From positions 1 through 64,000 of the forward strand of contig NZ_AUGW01000013.1 in assembly GCF_000422865.1 (NCBI RefSeq): 64,000 nt of DNA. Reading direction: 5' to 3'. The stretch's first letter is position 1; each line of letters starts with the position of its first letter. The position numbers and the translations under genes were made by a program. Below, in pieces: positions 1-11,165 of the stretch. The DNA is from Oceanospirillum maris DSM 6286. Its GTDB lineage: Bacteria; Pseudomonadota; Gammaproteobacteria; Pseudomonadales; Halomonadaceae. The notes beneath the pieces are model-generated. The model was not told the origin of the DNA, ran no database searches, and saw only the letters and a program-made list of their open reading frames with translations.

Positions 1-261
1 CGGTTCGAACGAGCCATTACGGTCACGGGGTGTGTCCAGCTCAAACGAGCCAGAGGCTGTTTTAACTGTTTTACGGGAGGTACCGTTTTTACGGTTGGGC
101 TGGTCATCCTGAGCCATATGCTCATCGAGTTCTGCGCCCAAGGCCGCTTCGGTAATCTGTTTAATCAGTGGTGTCAGAAGGCCATCTTTACCATTAAGTC
201 CCTGACCGGACTGAAGAGCCTTAGCGAAGGCCTGAATGTCGATTTCGTATTTATCGGACAT
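1..261 (-). CDS. IS256-family (mutator type) transposase, N-terminal part, cut by window edge
   Basis: Reading leftward from an ATG at 261, 87 codons stay open to the window edge. The product begins MSDKYEIDIQAFAKAL and contains GLLTPLIKQITEAAL and ELDEHMAQDDQPNRKNG, the conserved opening of IS256/mutator transposases. The DDE catalytic core lies outside the window, so intactness cannot be judged. The gene is followed upstream by an insertion-sequence terminus near 321. It sits next to a broken Rpn nuclease gene, which suggests a patch of mobile DNA. Family recognised from sequence pattern only. Confidence 0.85.
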   Translation of the reverse strand, partial: MSDKYEIDIQAFAKALQSGQGLNGKDGLLTPLIKQITEAALGAELDEHMAQDDQPNRKNGTSRKTVKTASGSFELDTPRDRNGSFEP

Positions 262-321
262 AATGTGTCACTCCCTGTAGAGGGTTAACTATAGGGGTGA
301 CACAGACTTTTGAACACTACC
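1..321 (-). mobile_element. IS256-like insertion sequence, one end
   Basis: The transposase start is followed by a terminal sequence that reads on the minus strand GGTAGTGTTCAAAAGTC then TGTGTCACCCC (about 292-321). This resembles the terminal inverted repeat of many IS256-family elements, with its TGTTCAAAAGTCTGTGTCACC core. The element therefore ends at about 321. The other terminus, and any 8-9 bp target duplication, is outside the window. Confidence 0.7.
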
Positions 322-424
322 ATGGATTGAGATTTTTGTATCGCTAGGATTTATAAAAAGCATCAGTGCTAACCCTGCAGATTTTCTGGTTTCACCAAAG
401 GTCAAGATTGTAATTATTTCAGTG

Positions 425-1285
425 CTAATGGCGTAACGCCTGAACCGTTTCAAGCGGCAATCCCGTTACGGCCACAATCTGCTCATCGGTCAGGACCGCT
501 AGCGCAATCAGGCTTTTCGCCATCGCTTCTTTGGCTTTGAGCTCGCCTTCTTCGCGACCTTCCTGTTTGGCGTCGTAGATTAACGAGGCTTCATCATGCA
601 GGGCGCGTTCGCGTACAAACGCCAGGCGTTTGGCGTTTTCGTCAGCACTAAGCTGCTTAATACGGTGCATCGCTTTTTGAATCGGAGCATGGTAGATATT
701 GGCCATCAGTGCTTCCTCCTGCCAGTGTTCAAAAAAAGTAATCCAGTTACTCAGGGCTTCCGAGATCAGGGTGTTATCTGTTTCTTTGAGCTGATCCGCT
801 TTTTTCAGTTCAAGAATATTGAGCTGTAACTCGTCACCAAGTTTAACCTCTGGCAACTGTGCATCTCTCATTTCAAAGCGCCAGAACGCTTGCTGTTTCT
901 GAGCCGAGGTTTTTGTGAACAGGTCAAAGTCTAACAGATGGATACCGACAGCAGCTTTTAAACCGTGGTATTCGTGCCCTGCATTCAGCTGATCACTGAG
1001 CATACGTGCCAGATAATACAGACTGCGCTGTCCCTAGGCATTATAACGCCTGACCTGCATCTCAATATTATACTGATTTCCTGCAATATCTTTGGCTAAG
1101 ACATCAAGAATAATGTATTTGCCAGTGAGTTCGCTGGCTTCAATATTGGGGTTCAGTACTTCAAGTGCGGTGACTTCAGGCAGGTTGGGGCGCAGGTCAT
1201 TGATCAGGCAGACCAGCAGTTCAGGTGCCTCGGCAAAAAGGCGTTTAAAAACATAGTCGTTTTTAGGGTCGAGTAGTTCAGACAT
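425..1285 (-). pseudogene. Rpn-family recombination-promoting nuclease, interrupted by an amber codon
   Basis: Two pieces, 1285-1034 and 1033-425, lie in the same reading frame and are separated only by a TAG at 1034-1036. The N-terminal piece has the Rpn opening LLDPKNDYVFKRLFAEAPEL and the PD-(D/E)XK-like core (YIILDVLAKD, then NIEMQV). The text around the stop reads MQVRRYNA-stop-GQRSLYYLARM, where relatives usually carry an aromatic residue, so TGG to TAG is the simplest explanation. The C-terminal piece includes the typical KQEGREEGELKAKEAMAKSLI tail. Full length would be about 286 aa. It is probably inactive unless amber is suppressed. Confidence 0.8.
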
Positions 1286-1331
1286 CAGATAACATCCTGT
1301 TGTTTTGATGTGATGCCCTAGAGTTTAGTTC

Positions 1332-1360
1332 AAAACCGGCAGACGTTCCTGTCTGCCGGT
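1332..1360 (-). terminator. Rho-independent terminator of thiC
   Basis: A perfect 10-bp stem (ACCGGCAGAC paired with GTCTGCCGGT) with a 6-nt loop is followed on the minus strand by TTTT. It lies 16 nt beyond the thiC stop codon. Confidence 0.75.
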
Positions 1361-1375
1361 GTCTTCCGTAGAGGC

Positions 1376-3445
<2,070 letters not shown>

Positions 3446-3547
3446 TTAATGTTTTGCCTATTATTAAAAGACGTTTTTTAAACGTCAATTAATTTAAGGA
3501 GGCTCAGTTTATCGTTTTATTGTTATTTAACGTATGATTCAAAGTCT

Positions 3548-3632
3548 CGATTCCTACGCTGGAATTACCCAGTTCAGGTTCTTCGGGTTCCGCTATTTTA
3601 TAGCGATCTCAGCCAACCGTGCACCCCGTCAA
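3548..3632 (-). promoter_or_regulatory. TPP riboswitch (THI element) controlling thiC
   Basis: Read on the minus strand, the leader contains the conserved THI-box blocks in order: GGGGTGC, then GGCTGAGAT, then ACCCGAAGAACCTGA, then CTGGGTAAT and CCAGCGTAGGAA. These form the pyrimidine- and pyrophosphate-binding arms. A variable P3 hairpin (CGCTATAAAATAGCG) sits between them. The element ends about 270 nt before the chosen thiC start, leaving room for an expression platform that I did not resolve. Confidence 0.95.
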
Positions 3633-3897
3633 GATGGCATAGAGTCTAGGTAGAGCAAGGGCCATTGTCCAGCCCTTTTAGGCTAATGTTGATGTATACA
3701 TTGATGGATAAAATGAGATTAAAATCAGCAATAAAAATAGGGTTAATGTGAGTGACGCCAGCTTGCGGACCTCTCTCTGCTGAGATGGAAATGAGCGCGG
3801 CTATTTTTTTTAGTAAAATTTCGCAATGAAGAGTAAAGAAAGTAAATACGCTGCCGATACTCTTTTATACAATTTCTTTTTTGAATTAGGCCTATCG

Positions 3898-4314
3898 ATG
3901 AAAATCGTCAATCAACTAGAACAGTCGCAAGGTGTCGCACAATCGATGAACACCGCTCTGCATAAATCGCAGGGTGCGCAGTTTTCTATGTTGTTGAGCC
4001 TACTGACTACACCGCTTTATGCTTCTGATATTCAAGGTATCGACAGTAACGCCCAAGTGGATATGCTGCGCCAAAACCTTGAAGCAGATACTAAGTCCCG
4101 TAAAACGGCTATGGTTGTTAACCGTGCCTTTAACCATTCAATGGTGTCTGGTTATGGTGGTTATTTTAGTTTTCTGCGTGCTTTGTCCGATGTTTTTCCT
4201 CATATACAGCAAGTGACCGGTGTGCGTACTGCTGAGGCGGCTCAACTGTATCGTGTTGTTGAGACTCCAGAGCTGGGTGAGCAGCTTGCTCGTCAGATCA
4301 ATCTGGCCGCTTAA
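3898..4314 (+). CDS. Hypothetical protein, 138 aa
   Basis: I do not recognise this family. The protein starting MKIVNQLEQSQGVAQ has a short hydrophobic stretch (FSMLLSLLTTPLYA), no clear signal peptide and no cysteine motif. Its second half is mixed helical in character (AAQLYRVVETPELGEQLARQ). An upstream in-frame ATG at 3826 would add 24 residues, but that part is AT-rich and lacks a Shine-Dalgarno sequence, while TTAGGCC precedes 3898. It lies between thiC and tolC, which are neighbours in pseudomonads. Start uncertain. Confidence 0.6.
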   Translation: MKIVNQLEQSQGVAQSMNTALHKSQGAQFSMLLSLLTTPLYASDIQGIDSNAQVDMLRQNLEADTKSRKTAMVVNRAFNHSMVSGYGGYFSFLRALSDVFPHIQQVTGVRTAEAAQLYRVVETPELGEQLARQINLAA

Positions 4315-4654
4315 TCCTCTATTTTCCATCATTTCTTGATTTTTTTTGCCATTCTTAGTTAAAGATGTAATTACGATTAATTATCTTACTTGGGTGCGCA
4401 CGAAGCCTCTGCGAGACTTACGAACCCCCAATCTTGTTTTTAGTCGGTGTATACATTAGATTAATTTAAAGTGTATGTATTCTATCTATAACCAAGCCAG
4501 ATTGACGTTAACTTGACGCTACCTAAAACCGGCTAGCAAGAGATTACAAAAATCTTGGAAGGCGCTCCCTTATTGCTTCCTCATTAAAAGCAAAGCAAAA
4601 AGGGAGCATAACCGTTTTTATCGGAACGAATTTGATAACGTGCAGGAGCAGGTC
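4315..4654. other. Intergenic region before tolC
   Basis: This 340-base gap holds no convincing gene. The only structure noticed is a long imperfect inverted repeat at 4564-4607 (GCTCCCT ... AGGGAGC, with TTGCTT/AAGCAA inside) about 50 nt ahead of tolC. It could be a leader hairpin; it lacks a following T-run on the plus strand. The tolC promoter presumably lies here but was not assigned. Confidence 0.4.
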
Positions 4655-5971
4655 ATGCGACGACTTACCGCTATTTCAGCGGCTTTAATCTCTGTTTTGA
4701 GTATTCATGCTCAAGCGCAAACCCTATCTGGTGTCTATCAAGATGCCCTAGAGAATGATTACCAGCTGAAAATAGCCCGGTCTGAACTAAATGCGGTTAT
4801 CGAAGATGAGAACGCATCTTGGGCAGGGGTAAAGCCGACGATCACCGCTGGCGCGAGTCTAACGAACAATACACCTGATGGTACGTCGGGTGGCAGTCCG
4901 TATAATGACAACTATACCCAAACGCAGATGTCGGTGACGTTAACTCAGCCTTTGTTGAATATTGGTAATATTCAGATGATCGGTATCGCTCAAGCGACAA
5001 CCGAAAAAGCCCGTTTTGACTATCAAACCGCTGAAATGGATTTGATGGTTCGGGTGACAGAGGCTTTCTTTAGTGTTTTGCGCGCGCAAGACAGCCTAAC
5101 CTCTGCTCAGGCACAGGAAAAAGCGATTAAGCGTCAGTTAGAACAGGCGAGGCAACAGTTTAAAGTTGGCTTGATTCCTATTACTGGTGTTAATGAAGCA
5201 CAAGCGGCCTTTGATGGTTCTCGTGCGGCTCGTATCGGTGCAGAAGGTGCGTTGCTGATTAGTGAAGAATCATTGCAGCTGTTAACTGGTAAAAGCTACA
5301 GCAAGTTAGACACTCTAGCGGAAGATTTTCCGGTAGAAGCGCCTCAACCTGCAACGGTTCAGTACTGGATTGATCTTGCCTTAGCGAATAACCCTGATGT
5401 GAAAGCGGCTCAGAAGCAAAGAGATGTCGCACAAGTTGCGGTAAAAGCGGCTAAAGCTGCTTATTTGCCTTATGTGAATGCTAAGGCGGAGTTTGCTTAT
5501 CAAAATAATGATTTGGCGAGCAAAACAGACCTTACGAATCTGGCGCTAGGGGTTGAGCTTGGCTGGCAGATTTATGCGGGTGGTTCAACCAGTGCCAACA
5601 TTAATAAAGTGGGTCACTATCTAAATCAGTCGGAACAAGGACTTGAGTTAGAGCGTCGGTCTATCGCCTTAAGTGCCCGCAGTTATTATATTCAGGTAAC
5701 GACGAGCGTTCAGCAGGTTGAAGCGCGTCGTCAAGCACTGATCTCTTCTGAAAGCGCTCTAAAAGCAACACGCTCAGGTTATGAAGTAGGCACTCGTAAT
5801 ATTGTAGATGTACTGCAAGCAGAGCAAGCCTACTACACAGCAGAAACCGCTTATTTAGACACACGCTACAGCTATTTGGTGAATCTTATTAAGCTGAAGC
5901 AAGCAGCGGGTACGCTAAAACAGGAAGATATTGCTGCACTTGATCAATGGTTACGACGAAAAGCAGGTTAA
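4655..5971 (+). CDS. tolC: TolC-family outer membrane channel
   Basis: TolC proteins form the outer-membrane and periplasmic exit duct for tripartite efflux pumps and type I secretion. The 438-aa product starts with a signal peptide (MRRLTAISAALISVLSIHAQAQ) followed by the mature LSGVYQDALENDYQLKIARSE. It shows the internally duplicated alpha-hairpin pattern, with repeats around residues 25-210 and 235-430 (ALANNPDVKAAQKQRDVAQ; YEVGTRNIVDVLQAEQ). The ATG at 4655 is preferred over a GTG at 4640 because AGGAGC sits just upstream of it. No membrane-fusion or ABC partner is adjacent, as is usual for tolC. Confidence 0.93.
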   Translation: MRRLTAISAALISVLSIHAQAQTLSGVYQDALENDYQLKIARSELNAVIEDENASWAGVKPTITAGASLTNNTPDGTSGGSPYNDNYTQTQMSVTLTQPLLNIGNIQMIGIAQATTEKARFDYQTAEMDLMVRVTEAFFSVLRAQDSLTSAQAQEKAIKRQLEQARQQFKVGLIPITGVNEAQAAFDGSRAARIGAEGALLISEESLQLLTGKSYSKLDTLAEDFPVEAPQPATVQYWIDLALANNPDVKAAQKQRDVAQVAVKAAKAAYLPYVNAKAEFAYQNNDLASKTDLTNLALGVELGWQIYAGGSTSANINKVGHYLNQSEQGLELERRSIALSARSYYIQVTTSVQQVEARRQALISSESALKATRSGYEVGTRNIVDVLQAEQAYYTAETAYLDTRYSYLVNLIKLKQAAGTLKQEDIAALDQWLRRKAG

Positions 5972-5988
5972 TTATCGTTTACCAACGG

Positions 5989-6013
5989 AGCCCCTCTTGC
6001 AGGGGCTTTTTTG
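5989..6013 (+). terminator. Terminator of tolC
   Basis: An AGCCCC/GGGGCT stem with a short loop followed by TTTTTT, beginning 18 nt after the tolC stop codon. Confidence 0.85.
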
Positions 6014-6146
6014 TTTAGGGTAACTTAGAGGGCAAACTTTGAGTCTGGTTTTTTAAACAGACCTGCACTAGTAACAAGATAGGCTAGTGCCAACAATAAT
6101 AACGCAACCTAGATCGATTGTGATTGAGCACCAGCCGGAGCAGGCA

Positions 6147-8624
6147 ATGGATACGCAAGAAAAGGCCTATATTGACTCTAATTTATTTGATATAGGGCCT
6201 GTGGTCGTTTTTAAATGGGGCGCACAAGCAGTAGATAATAATCCGTGGCCGGTGGATTTTGTCAGTAATAATGTGCTCGAATTACTGGGCTACCCTCCTA
6301 GTGCCTTTTTGGCCAATGAGATAGGCTTCGCCGACCTGATACATGTCGATGATATAGGGCGAGTGGCCTGTGAAGTTTCGCGGGCGCTTGACGCTAATGC
6401 CTCTTTTGTTTCCCATCAGGATTATCGTTTACGTCATTATAATGGCCACTATATTTGGGTGATGGATATGACCCAGCTTCAGTGGCATGACTCTGGAAAA
6501 TTGGAATATTTTAACGGTTATTTGGTTGATATCACTGAGCGAAAACAGTCCGAAAAAAATCTCGTAGAAAGTGAGCAATACTACCGACAGCTGTTTGAAG
6601 GCAGTCAAGTTGTTGAGTTATTGGTCAGACCCGAAACGGGTGAAATTATGGATGCCAATCCTGCGGCCTGTCAGTTCTACGGTTACAGCTACGAACAAAT
6701 GGTTTCGATGAAGATTAGTGAGATCAATCCTATGACTTCAGACGAGCTTGCTTTGGCGATGCTGGAGGCAGAAAAAAGCGGATGCGGCCATTTTATTTTT
6801 AAACACTGCTTAGCCTCCGGTGAGTTACGTGATGTAGAAGTTCACTCTAGCCTTGTGCGGCGACAAGGGGAGCCGTTGCTTTACTCTATTGTCCACGATA
6901 TTACCTATCGCTTAGAAGCTGAACGGCAGAAAGATAAGTTATCCAACGCCTTAGATCAAAGCGGCAGCAGCGTAATGCTAACGGACGTAGAGTATCGCAT
7001 TGAGTATGTGAACTGGCATTTCTGCCGTGTTACTGGATTTTCACCCGATGAAGTTATTGGGCAGCATGTCGATTTTCTTTCCGCAGGACGATCCTCTAGC
7101 GATATACGACGTCATCTGGCAGAAACGCTTAAGCAAGGTCGCAGTTGGCATGGAGAGTTACTGTGTCGTCGAAAAAATGCGGAGCTGTTTTGGAGCAGTA
7201 TGTCGGTATCGCCAATTGCTTCTGAAAGCGGCGAAGTGACAGGCATGGTTGCCGTCGCCGAGGACCTTACGGAACAGCGCGAAACTGACCGTAAAATTCA
7301 GCAGCTGGCTTTTTCTGACCCGATTACAGGTTTGGGCAATCGACAGTTTCTATTGGATAACCTAGATGAACTGTTTGCTAAAGAAGACATGACAGAACAA
7401 GATCAGCAAACCGTATTGGTATTTATTGATCTGGATGATTTTAAGCGGGTTAATGATTCCCTGGGCCATGATATGGGGGATCGGTTAATCAAAACAGCCG
7501 CCCACCGGCTCAAGGTCGTTGTGAGTGATTCGGATATTCTTGTGCGTTTGGGCGGTGATGAGTTTGCTATTCTTCACCGTGTTAGTAGTACGCAGACATT
7601 AGAACGTTGGCTGGATCAGCTCTGCTTACAGTTTAATCGTACGGTAAAGTTAGGCCCTCATATTATTAGCGCCTTTGCCAGTATTGGCGTGGCTTTTTTG
7701 CCTCAAGACGCCAGTGATACTAGCTTGGCTTTACGCAATGCAGAGTTGGCGATGTACAAGGCTAAGCAGCAGAATGGCAGCACTTGCCATTTCTTTTCTG
7801 AAGAGCTTAATGTGCAAGCGCAGAAGCGTCTTGATTTGGAGGTGCGCTTACGGGAGGCCATGCAACAGGGCCATTTAGAGTTGTATTATCAGCCCAAGGT
7901 TTGTCTGAAAAAGCACCATATTATGGGGGTTGAGGCGTTAATTCGCTGGAATGATCCCAAAAAAGGCTTAATACCACCTTTGGAATTTATTCCCTTTGCA
8001 GAAGAAGTCGGTCTTATTTTACCCATAAGTCATTGGGTTTTGGAGCAGGCCTGTAAGCAAGTAGTTCTTTGGCAGCAGTCGGGGCGCAGCTCGATTAAAA
8101 TGGCGATCAACCTATCGGTTCGGCAGTTCCAAGATCCGGGATTTGTTACGCAAGTTCAGGCTATTTTGCAGGAAACCGGCGTTAACCCTGAGCTAATTGA
8201 GCTAGAGATCACCGAAAGCATGTTAATGGATAATATGGATGACATGCTCAAGATACTACATCAACTGAAAGGCTTGGGCGTGAGTCTGGCCATTGATGAT
8301 TTTGGTACGGGATATTCTTCGTTAGCGTACTTAAAAACGATGCCGATTGATGTATTAAAAGTTGATCGGGCGTTTGTTAAAGACCTGCCTCATGGTAAAA
8401 ATGATGGTGCGATTGCTCGCACTATTATTGTCCTTGCCCAGCAGCTAGGTTTAAGTGTGGTCGCTGAAGGTATAGAAGCGTTAGAGCAGGCGAAGTTTCT
8501 TACTGAAAGTGGCTGCGATATTGGCCAAGGTTTTCTCTATAGCAGACCTCTAACGATTGAAGCCCTAGAAGAAAAGCTATCGCAAACTGCACTTACTCCA
8601 TTAAGTGCGGCGGCTTTACTTTGA
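6147..8624 (+). CDS. PAS-PAS-PAS-GGDEF-EAL cyclic-di-GMP signalling protein
   Basis: A soluble 825-aa protein predicted to make and/or break cyclic-di-GMP. Three PAS sensor domains occupy roughly residues 15-385, with PAC-type ends such as GYLVDITERKQSE. The GGDEF domain has an intact GGDEF motif at about 469-473 but no RxxD inhibitory site before it. The EAL domain is intact: EALIRW at about 596, INLSVRQF, ITESML, DDFGTGYSS at about 716 and AEGIE. Both activities are therefore possible. No membrane segment is seen. The ATG at 6147 follows GGAG by 6 nt and is preferred to a GTG at 6087 with no Shine-Dalgarno. Confidence 0.92.
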   Translation: MDTQEKAYIDSNLFDIGPVVVFKWGAQAVDNNPWPVDFVSNNVLELLGYPPSAFLANEIGFADLIHVDDIGRVACEVSRALDANASFVSHQDYRLRHYNGHYIWVMDMTQLQWHDSGKLEYFNGYLVDITERKQSEKNLVESEQYYRQLFEGSQVVELLVRPETGEIMDANPAACQFYGYSYEQMVSMKISEINPMTSDELALAMLEAEKSGCGHFIFKHCLASGELRDVEVHSSLVRRQGEPLLYSIVHDITYRLEAERQKDKLSNALDQSGSSVMLTDVEYRIEYVNWHFCRVTGFSPDEVIGQHVDFLSAGRSSSDIRRHLAETLKQGRSWHGELLCRRKNAELFWSSMSVSPIASESGEVTGMVAVAEDLTEQRETDRKIQQLAFSDPITGLGNRQFLLDNLDELFAKEDMTEQDQQTVLVFIDLDDFKRVNDSLGHDMGDRLIKTAAHRLKVVVSDSDILVRLGGDEFAILHRVSSTQTLERWLDQLCLQFNRTVKLGPHIISAFASIGVAFLPQDASDTSLALRNAELAMYKAKQQNGSTCHFFSEELNVQAQKRLDLEVRLREAMQQGHLELYYQPKVCLKKHHIMGVEALIRWNDPKKGLIPPLEFIPFAEEVGLILPISHWVLEQACKQVVLWQQSGRSSIKMAINLSVRQFQDPGFVTQVQAILQETGVNPELIELEITESMLMDNMDDMLKILHQLKGLGVSLAIDDFGTGYSSLAYLKTMPIDVLKVDRAFVKDLPHGKNDGAIARTIIVLAQQLGLSVVAEGIEALEQAKFLTESGCDIGQGFLYSRPLTIEALEEKLSQTALTPLSAAALL

Positions 8625-8646
8625 AGATTGACTGTCTATTTCGGGG

Positions 8647-9867
8647 TTAATCTGAGACTAAAAAGGCCTCTAGAACGGCATTAAGATAGGTGAAGCCCTC
8701 ATCGGTTGTTGCCAGCCTGGGAGCTCTTTGTGCCATTTGTTCATTTTGCACCATGAGACCCTGTCCCTGGAGTTGCTCTAGGCCTGGGGATAAAGAGACT
8801 AAGGTTAAACCGGTACGTTGTGGATAAAGTGATTCATCCACACCCTGTTTGAGCCGAAGCGCATTCATCAGGAATTCCAGTGGCAGGTCTTTTTGTTCGA
8901 GAACCGTCCGCTGGGAAACTGCATCTAAAGCCTTAAGGTACTGCTTTGGATGACGCTGTTTGCTGGTGCGAACAATCTCCAACCCTCCCTTATGATGCCC
9001 CCAAGTGATCTTGCCGTGGGCACCGGCACCGATGCCTAAATAATCACCAAACTGCCAGTAATTGAGGTTATGACGAGCTTCAGAGCCGCTCTTTGCATAG
9101 GCCGATACTTCATACTGTTGATAACCTGCTTGAGCGATTAACGCCTGCCCAGCCTGTTGAATCTCCCAGAGAGTATCGTCATCCGGCAGTACCGGCGGCG
9201 CTTGATAAAACGCTGTATTTGGCTCTAGGGTTAGCTGATACCAAGATAGGTGATCCGGTTGCAGGTCAATGGCCTGTTGCAGATCTTTTAAGGCTTCAGC
9301 CTGAGTCTGATTCGGTAAGCCGTGCATCAAGTCCAGATTAAAGCGGGTAAAGCCTGCCTTACGGGCACTTTCTGCGGCTCGAATGGCATCTTCGTTGTTA
9401 TGGATACGACCAAGACGTTTCAGTTGTTCCGGGTCAAAGCTTTGAATACCAATCGACAGCCGATTAACCCCCGCCGCTCGATAACCCTCAAAACGGGCTT
9501 GCTCAACCGTACCAGGATTTGCCTCAAGGGTGATCTCAATATCGTCTGCAAAGGGAATCCGAGTTTCTACGCCTGTTAGGATTTCTCCAATAGCTTCTGG
9601 CGAAAACAGACTCGGGGTGCCGCCGCCAAAAAAGATGCTCACCAATGGCCGGCCTTGAACACCGGCAAGATCCGCATCCAGATCCCGCATTAAGGCCGCG
9701 ATATACGCCTTTTCCGGTAAGCCTGCATCTTGAGGTGTATCCGTAGCGGCTTTAAAGCGATCAACCCCGTGGGAGTTAAAGTCGCAGTAAGGACATTTTT
9801 GTACACACCACGGAATATGAATATACAGGCTTAGTGGCGGTAGACTTGGCGCAGAAAGTTGAGTCAT
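8647..9867 (-). CDS. hemW: Radical SAM heme chaperone HemW
   Basis: HemW (formerly YggW, once mis-called coproporphyrinogen oxidase) binds heme and delivers it to respiratory proteins. The 406-aa protein has the radical-SAM cluster motif CVQKCPYC at residues 21-28. It also has FFGGGTPSLF, LEANPGT, RLSIGIQSF and the HemN C-terminal region (LEFLMNALRLKQGV). It has CPYC where HemN-type enzymes differ, and it lacks their N-terminal extension. It is the last gene of the minus-strand block yggS-yggT-metX-metW-DUF4426-rdgB-hemW. Confidence 0.95.
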   Translation of the reverse strand: MTQLSAPSLPPLSLYIHIPWCVQKCPYCDFNSHGVDRFKAATDTPQDAGLPEKAYIAALMRDLDADLAGVQGRPLVSIFFGGGTPSLFSPEAIGEILTGVETRIPFADDIEITLEANPGTVEQARFEGYRAAGVNRLSIGIQSFDPEQLKRLGRIHNNEDAIRAAESARKAGFTRFNLDLMHGLPNQTQAEALKDLQQAIDLQPDHLSWYQLTLEPNTAFYQAPPVLPDDDTLWEIQQAGQALIAQAGYQQYEVSAYAKSGSEARHNLNYWQFGDYLGIGAGAHGKITWGHHKGGLEIVRTSKQRHPKQYLKALDAVSQRTVLEQKDLPLEFLMNALRLKQGVDESLYPQRTGLTLVSLSPGLEQLQGQGLMVQNEQMAQRAPRLATTDEGFTYLNAVLEAFLVSD

Positions 9868-9919
9868 CAGTTTTGGCTTTGTGTCCTGTTTGGATTTATC
9901 TTGGTGTTTTCTTAGTGTT

Positions 9920-10534
9920 TTAGATCGAGGTTTTGGCTTGACGCTGCGTGAGCTGGTGTACCAGATCCAGCGTTGCTTTACCTCGGTGGCTGTATTTGTT
10001 TTTCTCTTCCGGCTTCAGTGCCGCCGCTGTACAGCCCAGTGCTTCGATATAAAACAGTGGATCGTAACCAAAACCACCTTCACCCTCTGGCGCTTCTAAT
10101 ACTCGGCCTTCCCAGCTGCCTTGAGCAATAATCGGGGTTGGGTCGTCTGCATGGCGAAGATACACCAGCACACACCAGTAACGGGCAGTGCGAGCGGCCT
10201 GCGGTAAGCCTTTTAGGTCGGCCAGTAACTTGGCGTTGTTTTCCGTATCCGTCGCCCCTAAGCCAGAAAAACGGGCGGAATAGATTCCCGGAGCGCCATT
10301 GAGCGCATCAACTTCTATACCTGAATCATCGGCCATAGCCGGTTGACCGCTAACACGACTGGCTTCACGGGCTTTCAACAGAGCATTTTCTATAAAGGTT
10401 AGTCCTGTTTCGTCGACTTCTGGCACCTTATATTCTGACTGGGCGACAACCTCAAAACCTAATGGCGCAAGCACCTCACCAAACTCTTTCAGTTTACCTT
10501 TGTTGCCGCTGGCTAAGACTAATTTCTGGCTCAT
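9920..10534 (-). CDS. rdgB: XTP/dITP diphosphatase RdgB
   Basis: A house-cleaning enzyme of the HAM1 family that hydrolyses dITP, XTP and other non-canonical purine nucleotides. Visible motifs are LVLASGNKGKLKEF at the N-terminus, ADDSGIEVDAL, GAPGIYSARFSG and the C-terminal GFGYDPLF and YSHRGKA. The 204-aa length is normal. The start MSQKLVL at 10534 was chosen because five upstream codons look non-conserved and GGAAGA lies just before. It lies between DUF4426 and hemW, as in pseudomonads. Confidence 0.95.
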   Translation of the reverse strand: MSQKLVLASGNKGKLKEFGEVLAPLGFEVVAQSEYKVPEVDETGLTFIENALLKAREASRVSGQPAMADDSGIEVDALNGAPGIYSARFSGLGATDTENNAKLLADLKGLPQAARTARYWCVLVYLRHADDPTPIIAQGSWEGRVLEAPEGEGGFGYDPLFYIEALGCTAAALKPEEKNKYSHRGKATLDLVHQLTQRQAKTSI

Positions 10535-10581
10535 CGTATATTCTTCCAATCCACGTTAATCCTATTGCGATGATGATAAAC

Positions 10582-10612
10582 GAAAAAAGCCAACAGCTTG
10601 TTGGCTTTTTTC
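10582..10612. terminator. Bidirectional-looking terminator between the DUF4426 gene and rdgB
   Basis: The stem AAAAAAGCCAACA/TGTTGGCTTTTTT is flanked by A and T runs. On the minus strand it would end transcripts of the DUF4426 gene before rdgB. Confidence 0.8.
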
Positions 10613-10647
10613 GTCATTAAAGTCGATCAGTATAAAGCGGCCTAAGG

Positions 10648-11118
10648 CTATTCACCGTAGAAACGACGAATAAAGCTTAGGTCGTAAGGTTCAATATTGG
10701 GATCAAAACGCACTTTTAACCGAAAGCGTGTTGGCTCATCTTCGGTAAAGCGAAAGGTGGTGATCTGGTAGATAGCGTTTGGCTCGCGAATGCTACGAAA
10801 AGCCAGATTAACACTTTGCCCGGCTAGGTTCGCAACATCTCCTGTGACCATCGCCTCAACAGGTTTGTAGCTATCATCGGGCTGTTTTTTCAAGACAGAA
10901 ACATTAATCATCCCTTGATAACGGCTACGCACAATACCGTAGGCTTGAGCCACATCGGGCTGTAAAAAGCCGGTGGTCAGGGTGTTGTAATGAATCTGGT
11001 AGTCGCCCACTTGTTCAAATTGAGCGGCCTGTGTCGATATTGGTAGCGCAAAGGCTAGCAGCGCGACAAGGCTATAAAACAAGCGGCAGACACTTGGGGT
11101 AAGGTGAGATCCTTGCAT
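10648..11118 (-). CDS. DUF4426 family exported protein
   Basis: A 156-aa protein with a signal peptide (FYSLVALLAFALPISTQAAQ, cleavage after QAA) and a periplasmic domain of unknown function. It contains GDYQIHYNTLTTGFLQPDVA, followed by beta-rich sequence that ends DLSFIRRFYGE. The family occurs directly after metW in pseudomonads, as here. The ATG at 11118 has GGAG 8 nt upstream; a longer reading up to 11214 would run into metW and add unrelated basic residues. Confidence 0.85.
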   Translation of the reverse strand: MQGSHLTPSVCRLFYSLVALLAFALPISTQAAQFEQVGDYQIHYNTLTTGFLQPDVAQAYGIVRSRYQGMINVSVLKKQPDDSYKPVEAMVTGDVANLAGQSVNLAFRSIREPNAIYQITTFRFTEDEPTRFRLKVRFDPNIEPYDLSFIRRFYGE

Positions 11119-11165
11119 AATATTACTCCAATTAAAAATTGCAGGTCGCCATCTATGTCGCTTGA

